Assembly (NCBI RefSeq): GCF_030167915.1
Contig: NZ_JARGNB010000001.1
Location: 806,001 to 870,000, forward strand
Direction of reading: 5' to 3'
Source: Aquabacterium humicola
GTDB taxonomy: Bacteria > Pseudomonadota > Gammaproteobacteria > Burkholderiales > Burkholderiaceae_C
Length of the DNA: 64,000 nt
The notes under the pieces are model-generated. The model saw only the letters and a program-made list of their open reading frames with translations, made no database searches and was not told the DNA's origin. Both the position numbers and the translations under genes were made by a program. Below, in pieces: positions 25,699 to 33,032 of this stretch (its first letter is position 1; every line of letters starts with the position of its first letter).

Positions 25699-28600
25699 TC
25701 AGAACTCGTAGCGGCCGCTGAGGTAGTAGCTGCGGCCCGGGTACTTCCAGACCTTGCCCATGTCGCCGGGGCCCTGCTGCCGCGTCTCGCGGACCTGCAC
25801 GTTGTTCAGGTTGGAGATGTTGAGCGACAGCGAGAACTTGTCGGTGAAGGCGTACGACATGCCGCCGTCCCACTGGCCGTAGGCTTCCTGCCACAGCGGC
25901 AGACCCCACCAGGTGTCCTGCGCACCTGGGCGCGCCGGGTCGGCGCTGGTGCCGTTGTTGCCGCTGTGGCCGAAGCCGCCGATGCTCTTCAGCGAGCGGC
26001 TGTTCCAGTTGTAGGCCAGGCGTGCCGAGAAGCCGTTGCGGTCGTAGCGGAACGCGAAGTTGGCGGCGTGCTTGGCCAGGCCTTCCAGCGGCATGTCGCC
26101 GAACGGCACGCCGTTGGTGTCGCAGCCGGAGAGTTTCACCGGGTCGGTGCCGATCGCGCTGTCGGCCGGGCAGTACTTCATCCCGGAGGTCTTGTAGAGC
26201 TCCTTCTTGCTGTCGATGTAGGTGTAGTTGGCCGAGAAGCCAATGCCCTTGGCCCAGTCGGGCAGCGTGTCCTTCAACGCGTCGAAGTGGTCGAGGTAGG
26301 TCTCGGCCGCCAGCTCGATGCCCGCGACCTTGCCGCGCGCCGCGTTCTGCGGACCGGTGATCACGAAGGTCTGCGGGTTGCCGGCCAGGCTGTTGTAGGT
26401 GCGCGTGTAGGCGCTGTCGTAGATGATGTCCTTGACGTCCTTGTAGAACGCCACGGCGGTGACCGCCTGGCCATTGCGCGGGTACCACTCGAGCGAGACG
26501 TCGACGTTGTCGGACGTCAGCGGTTTGAGCTTGACGTTGCCGGTGTTCTCGCCGGTGTAGGTGACCTGGTTGGTCGAGCTGTTGTGGTTCTGCGAGAGCT
26601 TGATCGACTCCTGCAGCTGGTTGAAGCCCGGGCGGTACATGCTGCGTGCCAGGGCGATGCGGCTGATCAGCTTGTTGTCGCCGCTCAGGTTGAACTTCAG
26701 GTTCATCGAGGGCAGCACGTCGATGTGGCTGTCCGAGACGTCGATCTTCTCGTTGATCGGCCCGAAGCGCGGCAAGTCGGGCGGCGTCGTATTCGAGTAG
26801 TTGGGCGTGAACACCGTGTAGCCGTGGGCCACCGCCTTGCTGTAGACCACGCGCACGCCGACGTTGCCCTCGACCGGCACCTTCCACTCGTCGAAGCCGA
26901 AGCGCAGGTTGCCGTACACCGCCTGCGTGGTCTCGGTGTGCCGGCTGGTCATGTTCGGATTGAGGCCGTACCGCAACGTGGGGTCGAAGTTGAAGTCCTT
27001 CGGATCGCAGCTGCCCGATCCCTTGTCGCGCACGCCGTCCAGGCACTGCTGGTACTTCAGTTCACCGAGCAGCTTCGCGTAGGTGGCCGGGTAGTCCCCG
27101 GTGAACGCCACGGTGGGGAACACCACGTTCGGCAGCACTCCGAACTGGCCGGCATGGAAGTTGTTGAAGGCGTAGACCTCCGTGGGCAACTGGTAGCGGG
27201 GATCGTTCAGGTAGGCGAGGCTGCCGCCGCGCTGCCAGCCGTACTCGGACTGGCCGGGAAGCTGGCCCGGCACCTTGGTGGGCGTGACGGCCCAGGGCTC
27301 GGCAATCGACCGCCAGCCGGTGCTGCCCAAGTCGCCTGCGAAGACGGCGGCCTCGCGTTCCGAGGCCTTGTGCGCAGCGCGGTAGCCGAAGCGCAGGTCG
27401 CGCAGCACCGGGTCCTCGAACTTGAACTTCGCGTCGATCTTCCAGGCGACCATTTCCGCGTCGCCGCGGTACTGCTTCGGCTGGACGACGTTCCAGTAGT
27501 AGTTGCCCGGATCGGCCAGGAAGTCGCGCGACTTCTGGTCGAAGTCGATGCGCAGCGGGCCGTTGCCCGGGATCGACAGGTCCATGCTGGGCACGAAGGT
27601 GCCGAGCTGCACCTCACGGCCGATGGTGTCGAATTTCGAGCGCACGTACTGCAGGTCGTTCTGCAGCGACCAGCGGTCGTTGATGGCCCACTTGAAGTTC
27701 CAGGCCAGCTCGCCGGTGTTGGTCTTGTGCTCGTTGTAGGAACGCGTGGTGCCCAGGCCGATGCCGCCGTCGGCATAGCGGTTCGCACCCAGGCCGCCTA
27801 CGGGATAGCGGTAGTGTCCCGCCACCAGCACGCCGCGGTCGTCGACCACCGGGTTGTCGATCACCGAGCCGTAGGGCGTCTCGTAGGTTCCGCCGCGGTA
27901 CATGCCCGCGCCGGAGTCGCGCTCGCGACCCTTCGTCAGGAAATAGGTCAGCGACGACTGCATGTCGTTCTTCTTCCACTGCAGTGCGCCATAGAAGCCG
28001 ACACGGTCGGACTTGCCGACGTTGTTGGACCAGCTCGCGCCATCCGGCACCCAGACCGTCTGCCCGGGGACGACGTTGGTGCGCGGGAAGTAGGCACCCA
28101 GGTCGACCGACTCGGACGCATAGGTCGAGTTGTTCATGCTCAGGTCGACGAGCACGCCCCAGCGCCCGGACTCGGCCTCCCATTGCGTCGAGTACAGGCC
28201 CGACAGCGACGGCGACGACTTCTTCGTCGTCTGCTCGTAGGTGCTGCCGAAGGACACATAGCGCTTGGTGCCCTTGTAGTCGAAGGGCAGCGCGGTGCGC
28301 AGGTTCACCAGGCCGCTGACACCACCCTCGATCTGCTCGGCCGAAGGGTTCTTGTACACATCCACGCCAGCCATCAGCTCGGTGGGCACCGCGCCCCAGC
28401 TCAGGTCACGGCCCGGCCACCCGGCCGAGAAGATCTCGCGGCCATTGAGATTCGACGCGCCCCAGGACAGGCCGCGCACCTTGATGCCCGAGCCTTCTTC
28501 CGAGTAGTGCTTGGCATCGATGTCGATCGTGCGCTGGCGCTGCACCGTGACCCCCACGACGCGCTGCAGCACCTCGGTGATCGAGCGGTCGGGCAGCTTG

Positions 28601-28818
28601 CCCGCCTCTTCGGCGACGACCGAGTCGACGATCTCCTCGGCCTCCTGCTTGATCTTCTGCGCGGTCTGCAGCGCCTGGCGCTGGCCGGTCACCACCACCG
28701 TCGTCGGATTGGCGTCGGGCTTCGGCGCCGCCGACTGCGCGCACGCCATGCCGGCGCCGCCGAACAGGGCGATGTGGGCCACGGCCAGGGAGATCGCGGT
28801 CCGCTTGGGTTGTCTCAT
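25699..28818 (-). CDS. TonB-dependent outer-membrane receptor, Caulobacter type
   Basis: A 1039-residue outer-membrane receptor. The signal peptide (about 1-28) is followed by a TonB-box-like TTVVVTGQRQAL and the plug (SITEVLQRVVGVTVQR; IKVRGLSWGASNLNGREI; GVSGLVNLRTALPFDYKG). A long beta-barrel ends in SYYLSGRYEF with the terminal Phe needed for barrel assembly. Length and plug wording fit the TIGR01782-type receptors that import oligosaccharides in Caulobacter and Xanthomonas. It is flanked by an exported lipoprotein and a halogenase-family gene in the same operon. Xyloglucan oligosaccharides are the inferred ligand because of the GH74, GH9 and GH31 genes nearby. Confidence 0.92.
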   Translation of the reverse strand: MRQPKRTAISLAVAHIALFGGAGMACAQSAAPKPDANPTTVVVTGQRQALQTAQKIKQEAEEIVDSVVAEEAGKLPDRSITEVLQRVVGVTVQRQRTIDIDAKHYSEEGSGIKVRGLSWGASNLNGREIFSAGWPGRDLSWGAVPTELMAGVDVYKNPSAEQIEGGVSGLVNLRTALPFDYKGTKRYVSFGSTYEQTTKKSSPSLSGLYSTQWEAESGRWGVLVDLSMNNSTYASESVDLGAYFPRTNVVPGQTVWVPDGASWSNNVGKSDRVGFYGALQWKKNDMQSSLTYFLTKGRERDSGAGMYRGGTYETPYGSVIDNPVVDDRGVLVAGHYRYPVGGLGANRYADGGIGLGTTRSYNEHKTNTGELAWNFKWAINDRWSLQNDLQYVRSKFDTIGREVQLGTFVPSMDLSIPGNGPLRIDFDQKSRDFLADPGNYYWNVVQPKQYRGDAEMVAWKIDAKFKFEDPVLRDLRFGYRAAHKASEREAAVFAGDLGSTGWRSIAEPWAVTPTKVPGQLPGQSEYGWQRGGSLAYLNDPRYQLPTEVYAFNNFHAGQFGVLPNVVFPTVAFTGDYPATYAKLLGELKYQQCLDGVRDKGSGSCDPKDFNFDPTLRYGLNPNMTSRHTETTQAVYGNLRFGFDEWKVPVEGNVGVRVVYSKAVAHGYTVFTPNYSNTTPPDLPRFGPINEKIDVSDSHIDVLPSMNLKFNLSGDNKLISRIALARSMYRPGFNQLQESIKLSQNHNSSTNQVTYTGENTGNVKLKPLTSDNVDVSLEWYPRNGQAVTAVAFYKDVKDIIYDSAYTRTYNSLAGNPQTFVITGPQNAARGKVAGIELAAETYLDHFDALKDTLPDWAKGIGFSANYTYIDSKKELYKTSGMKYCPADSAIGTDPVKLSGCDTNGVPFGDMPLEGLAKHAANFAFRYDRNGFSARLAYNWNSRSLKSIGGFGHSGNNGTSADPARPGAQDTWWGLPLWQEAYGQWDGGMSYAFTDKFSLSLNISNLNNVQVRETRQQGPGDMGKVWKYPGRSYYLSGRYEF

Positions 28819-28869
28819 GTCTCGTCTCTACTTTCTTTGGGGCAGGCGCAATGACGATGTTTTCGGGCG

Positions 28870-30285
28870 TTACTGGATCGTGATGGCACCGATGACCGAC
28901 AGGTCGGAGGCGTAGAAGTCGCCGTCCGAAGGCGCCGACGTGTCGCTGTTGACGTCCATCAGCCGCAGCCGAACGCGCACGACGGTGGACGACCTGATCA
29001 GCTGCAGCGCCGATTCGCGGGCCGGCTTGAACTTGTCGAGCGCCGCCTGGTACGCCGCCATGGCGGCCGCGAAGTCCGCCGGGCTGCTGCCCCAGGGGCT
29101 CGGCAGCTTGCGCACGTCGTCATCGAGCGAGGCGGTGTTGACGCCCGCGAGCCCGCAGGCCTCGGTCACCGCGAAGTCGCCGAGCGCGATGCCGTAGCCG
29201 CCCACCATCGCAGCCGGCCAGAGCAGGCTGCTCACGGTCACGTTGCAGCCGTTGTTGCGCTTGCCCAGGTCGAGCTGCACCACCACCGGCTTCTTCGCCT
29301 TCAGCAGGCCCTCGTTGACGCCGAGGTTGATCGCGAACGCGGTCTCGGTCGTCACCTTCAGGCCGCCGGCGGTGTCGCCCGCCGTGTCGAAGGCCTTCAG
29401 CCCGGGCGCGAAGATGTCGATGGTGTTGGAGCTCGCATGCCAGCCTCCGGGGGTCCACTTCGACTTCGGGATATGCAGCGCCGAGGTGAATGCCCGCCCG
29501 TCCGCCGACTCCGCACGGAAGCAGGTGTTGTCGGTGTTGCCGCACCACTCCCAGCCGCCGCCGATGATGCTCGACCAGGCGTTGACCGACACCGCGCCGC
29601 CCTGCCGGGTGACGGCGTCGTTGGTGGATCCCTGGCCGGCGCCGATGATGCCGTCGGCGACGATCAGCGGATCGACCGCGATGAAGCCGGCGGCCGTGGT
29701 TTCGTTGTGGTTGGCATCGCCGGCCTGGCGGGCGGTCACCGCGCACGAGCCCTTGCCGAGCAGCCGCAGCTTGTCGCCTTCGAGCGTGCAGACGCCAGGC
29801 GTGCCGCCGGTGATCACGACCGGCAGTCCGGAGCTGGCCTTGGCCTTCAGCGTGACCTCGCGGGTCTGGCTGCTCAGCACGTAGTCCGGCGCCTCGATCG
29901 TGATCGTCTGGCTGCGCTTGAGCACGTTGAACAGCTGGCTGACGTCTTCCGCCTTCGCCCACTTGACGCCGTCGGCCGAGGTGCCGCCCTCCTGGCTGGC
30001 GACGACGCGGCACTCGCCCGTGGCCACCAGCGTCATCTGGTCACCGGAGACGGTGCAGATGGCCGGTGTCGTCGACTCGAACTTGACCGGCAGACCGGAG
30101 GTGGTCGTCGCCTTGAGCTTCTGGGGCGGCGACAGCAGCGTGCCGCCGCCGGGATAGTCGAAGGTGATGAGCTGGAGCCGGCCTTCGCCTGCGCTGCTGC
30201 CGCCCCCACCGCCGCACGCCGCCAGCATCACGCCGCAGGCCATGGATACCAGGGTCATGCGCCCCCGCCGAAGCTCTTGTCTCAC
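28870..30285 (-). CDS. Surface or periplasmic lipoprotein with two Ig-like repeats (probable glycan-binding partner of the receptor)
   Basis: A 471-residue lipoprotein starting at GTG 30285, seven bases after AAGGAG. The lipobox is LAAC with Cys24, followed by a Gly/Ser linker. Two tandem bacterial-Ig-like repeats follow (about 36-105 and 110-205), each with a SGLPV core and a TPxxCT then GxCxVxA pattern. The C-terminal ~260 residues (GGGWEWCGNTDNTCFRAES and beyond) match no family I recognise and contain paired cysteines and aromatics that could bind sugar. It is the first gene of the receptor operon, 51 bases before the TonB receptor. Its position resembles that of SusE/SusF-like glycan-binding proteins; that role is inference. 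Confidence 0.75.
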   Translation of the reverse strand: MRQELRRGRMTLVSMACGVMLAACGGGGGSSAGEGRLQLITFDYPGGGTLLSPPQKLKATTTSGLPVKFESTTPAICTVSGDQMTLVATGECRVVASQEGGTSADGVKWAKAEDVSQLFNVLKRSQTITIEAPDYVLSSQTREVTLKAKASSGLPVVITGGTPGVCTLEGDKLRLLGKGSCAVTARQAGDANHNETTAAGFIAVDPLIVADGIIGAGQGSTNDAVTRQGGAVSVNAWSSIIGGGWEWCGNTDNTCFRAESADGRAFTSALHIPKSKWTPGGWHASSNTIDIFAPGLKAFDTAGDTAGGLKVTTETAFAINLGVNEGLLKAKKPVVVQLDLGKRNNGCNVTVSSLLWPAAMVGGYGIALGDFAVTEACGLAGVNTASLDDDVRKLPSPWGSSPADFAAAMAAYQAALDKFKPARESALQLIRSSTVVRVRLRLMDVNSDTSAPSDGDFYASDLSVIGAITIQ

Positions 30286-30709
30286 GCTCGTTCTCCTTAT
30301 TTCCGCAACGCGGCGAGCCGGGCGGCTCTGCGCCGTCACGCCATCCGCACGCGCCGCTGCGCGGTCGCTGATTTGTCCATAAATCAATCACGAAAAAAGA
30401 CGGGCCGATGCCGACGCGACGGGCCCCGGCGTTGACAGCCGGGCAGCGGGCCGGCACGGCCCCTTCGAAACGCCCCTGGCCGGGGCCGCAAAGCGGTGAC
30501 TTCGAGAGGCGGTCCGGCAGGACCACCTTCCCTTGTGCGACAGCTTCCGAGGCGCCAGCATAGTTCGATCGTCGAAGGAATGAATACATGGCAAACACCT
30601 AGTTGTCGACCAGGGTTTACGCGCTTATCTTTCGTTCCCCGCTCGAACTAATAATCGTTGGCTGCCTTGCGCGGCACCCCTCCGCACGAGCCCCAACGAG
30701 GACCCCACC
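30286..30709. promoter_or_regulatory. Divergent intergenic region between receptor operon and GH74 gene
   Basis: This 424-base region has no convincing gene and is the longest gap in the window. It holds the 18-bp palindrome at 30369-30386, a TTCGA-TCG-TCGAA palindrome at 30564-30576, and AT-rich TAATAAT at 30649-30655, which could be a -10 element for GH74. A TTGACA at 30432 lacks a matching -10. It should carry promoters for both flanking transcripts. Confidence 0.6.
30369..30386. promoter_or_regulatory. 18-bp AT-rich palindrome upstream of receptor operon (candidate operator)
   Basis: TGATTTGTCCATAAATCA: perfect 6-bp arms TGATTT/AAATCA around 6 bases, centred about 90 bases upstream of the lipoprotein GTG. 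Read on the - strand it is TGATTTATGGACAAATCA and matches the site before the GH31 gene (33012-33029) at 14 of 18 positions. In such GC-rich DNA this is unlikely to be chance. Confidence 0.6.
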
Positions 30710-32944
30710 TTGACCCGGCCAGACACCGCCGCCGCCGCCATCGCTCCGCTGCTGCCTCGGCGGCGGCTGCTGTTGGGCGCGGCCTGCGCCGCCTCCGGGG
30801 CGATGGCCGGTGCGGGCGCCGCGCCGGCGCCGTCCGCCGCACCCTACCAGTGGCAGAGCGTGCCCTTCGGCGCCGGCGGCTTCGTGACCGGCTTCCTCTT
30901 CCACCCGCGCCAGCGCGGCCTGCTGTACCTGCGCACCGACATCGGCGGCGCCTATCGGTTCGACGACGCCGCGCAGGCCTGGGTGCCGCTGCTCGATCAC
31001 TTGTCGAAGGCCGACGCCGACCTGATGGGCGTGCTGAGCCTGGCGATCGACGTCAACGAGCCGGACCGCCTCTACGCCGCCTGCGGCCTGTACCTGGACG
31101 AACGCGTGCGCCGCGGCGCGTTGCTGAGCTCGAGCAACCGCGGTGCGAGCTGGCAGGTGCACGAGCTCGGCTTCCACCTCGGCGGCAATTCACCCGGCCG
31201 CGGCTCCGGCGAGCGGCTGCAGGTGGACCCGCACGACGGCCGCGTGCTGTGGCTCGGCAGTTCGCGCGACGGGCTGTTCAAGAGCACCGACCGCGGCGCC
31301 AGCTTCCGCCCGGCCGGATTCGCACCCCGCCACGTGTCCTGCGTGCTGCTCGATCCGGCCAGCGGCGCGCCGGGCAACGCCTGCGGCACGCTCTACGTGG
31401 GCAGCCACGACCAGCCCGGGTTGTACGTCTCGCACGACTTCGGCCAGAGCTTCGAGCGCGTGGCCGCCACGCCGCGGCAGGCGCCGCAGCAGGCCGCCTT
31501 CGGGCCGGACGGCACGCTGGTGGTCAGCTTCGCGCTCGGCGAGTCGGCCGTCGCCTGCAATCCGAGCCACGCCCGCACCGGCAGCGTCTGGAAGCGCGAC
31601 GCGCACGGGCGCTGGAGCGACATCACGCCCGAGCGCCCGGGCACCGGCCGGCAGGGCTTCGGCTACGCGGGCCTGGATGTGGGCCCGCAGGGCCGGCTCG
31701 TGGTCTCCACCATCGAACGCCATGGCGCCGGCGACGAGATCTTCCTGTCCGACGATGGCGGCGCGCACTGGACCGCCCTCGGGCCGCATTCGCGGCACGA
31801 CGCGGCGGGCTACCCGTGGCTGCAGGACTACATGCGCACCGAGCGCAACCTGGGCCACTGGACCTCGGCGGTGCGCATCGACCCGTTCGACCGCGAGCGA
31901 GCCCTGTACGGCACCGGCTACGGCGTCTGGCTGACACGCCGGCTCGGCGCCGCGGCGCATGGCGGCCCGGTGCCCTGGGTCTTCACCGTGGCCAACCTCG
32001 AGGAGACCGCGACGCTCGAGATCCGCAGTCCGGCCGCCGGTGCACGGCTGCTCGCCGCGGTGGGCGACGTGGCCGGCGGCGCGTGGGCCGATCCGGCGCG
32101 CCCGCTCGGCCAGGGCTTCTTCACGCCGACCAAGGAAACCAACCGCGCGATCGACTTTGCCGAGCTCGCGCCGGCGATCATCGCCCGCACCGGCGACGGC
32201 CCCGCGCGCGGCCACTGGTCCGACGACGGCGGCCAGCGCTGGCAGCCGTTCGCAACGCCGCCGATCGCCGGCCGCGGCCACACCGGGCGCATCGCGGTGT
32301 CGGCGCGCGGAACGGCCTTCGTCTTCGCGCAGCGCGGCGCGGCGGTGTGCACGCACGACCGCGGCGCGACGTGGATGGCCTGCCGCGGCTGGCCCGACGG
32401 CGGGCACGACGTCCTGCCGCCCGTTGCCGACCGCGCGGCCGATGGCGTCTTCTACGTGCACGACCGCGACGGCGGCCGCGTGCTGATCAGCCACGACGGC
32501 GGCCGGCGCTTCGAACCGCTGCTGACCGACCTGCCGCGGTTGCGGCGCGACGACGACGGGCAGTTGATGAGCACGCCCGGCATCGAGGGCGCGCTGTGGC
32601 TCGCGCTGGACGACCGGCTGCTGCACCGGCCCGGTCCAGGGCAGGCGCCGCGCACGATCGCCGCCGTCGAGCAGGCCTGGATGCTGGCGCTGGGCCGTGG
32701 CGCGGCCGGCGCCGCGTATCCCCACAGCCTCTACCTGTGGGGCCGCGTGCACCAGGACGGCGGCGCCGTCGAAGGCCTGTTCCGTTCCGACGACGGCGGC
32801 GAGCGCTTTGTACGCATCAACGACGATCGCCACCGCTACGGCCGGCTGCTGTCGATGGCCGGCGATGCCCGCGAGCACGGCGTGCTCTACATCGCCCCGC
32901 ACGGTCGCGGCGTGCTGGCCGGCCGCCCTGCCGCGCCACGCTGA
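30710..32944 (+). CDS. Secreted GH74 xyloglucanase
   Basis: A 744-residue exported enzyme with a twin-Arg signal (PRRRLLLGAACAASGA) and the two seven-bladed propellers of GH74. Family hallmarks include PYQWQSVPFGAGGFVTGF at the start of the mature protein, RTDIGGAYRF with candidate catalytic D77, repeated SxDxGxxF/W Asp-box blades (STDRGASFRP, SDDGGAHWT, SHDGGRRFEP, SDDGGERFVR) and IDPFDRERALYGTGYGVW with candidate second acid D391. GH74 enzymes cleave the glucan backbone of xyloglucan. The start is TTG, the only one that keeps the Tat signal whole; a GAGG lies upstream. No carbohydrate-binding module is attached. Probably its own transcription unit, divergent from the receptor operon. Confidence 0.9.
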   Translation: MTRPDTAAAAIAPLLPRRRLLLGAACAASGAMAGAGAAPAPSAAPYQWQSVPFGAGGFVTGFLFHPRQRGLLYLRTDIGGAYRFDDAAQAWVPLLDHLSKADADLMGVLSLAIDVNEPDRLYAACGLYLDERVRRGALLSSSNRGASWQVHELGFHLGGNSPGRGSGERLQVDPHDGRVLWLGSSRDGLFKSTDRGASFRPAGFAPRHVSCVLLDPASGAPGNACGTLYVGSHDQPGLYVSHDFGQSFERVAATPRQAPQQAAFGPDGTLVVSFALGESAVACNPSHARTGSVWKRDAHGRWSDITPERPGTGRQGFGYAGLDVGPQGRLVVSTIERHGAGDEIFLSDDGGAHWTALGPHSRHDAAGYPWLQDYMRTERNLGHWTSAVRIDPFDRERALYGTGYGVWLTRRLGAAAHGGPVPWVFTVANLEETATLEIRSPAAGARLLAAVGDVAGGAWADPARPLGQGFFTPTKETNRAIDFAELAPAIIARTGDGPARGHWSDDGGQRWQPFATPPIAGRGHTGRIAVSARGTAFVFAQRGAAVCTHDRGATWMACRGWPDGGHDVLPPVADRAADGVFYVHDRDGGRVLISHDGGRRFEPLLTDLPRLRRDDDGQLMSTPGIEGALWLALDDRLLHRPGPGQAPRTIAAVEQAWMLALGRGAAGAAYPHSLYLWGRVHQDGGAVEGLFRSDDGGERFVRINDDRHRYGRLLSMAGDAREHGVLYIAPHGRGVLAGRPAAPR

Positions 32945-33011
32945 ATGCCACGCACCGGCAACCCCCGACGTGCACCCCAGCGCAGCGCGCCGGTGTACGA
33001 TTTCGCATCAC

Positions 33012-33029
33012 TGATTTATTGATAAATTC
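33012..33029. promoter_or_regulatory. AT-rich palindrome directly before the GH31 operon (second copy of shared motif)
   Basis: TGATTTATTGATAAATTC contains the perfect palindrome ATTTAT-TG-ATAAAT (33014-33027) and ends 3 bases before the GTG start. It matches the 30369-30386 site at 14 of 18 positions. Sitting where a ribosome site would be, it suggests either a repressor site over a near-leaderless start or control of initiation. Confidence 0.6.
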
Positions 33030-33032
33030 CTC

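Noticed and set aside
23851-28854. A 1667-codon open frame on the + strand opposite the TonB receptor, halogenase and part of GH9
   Set aside because: Its translation is His/Arg/Gln/Ala-rich with no domain, and it mirrors genes with complete family motifs on the other strand. Long antisense frames are expected at this GC content.
30432-30437. TTGACA as a -35 promoter element
   Set aside because: No acceptable -10 element at 16-18 bases on the same strand; surrounding DNA is very GC-rich.
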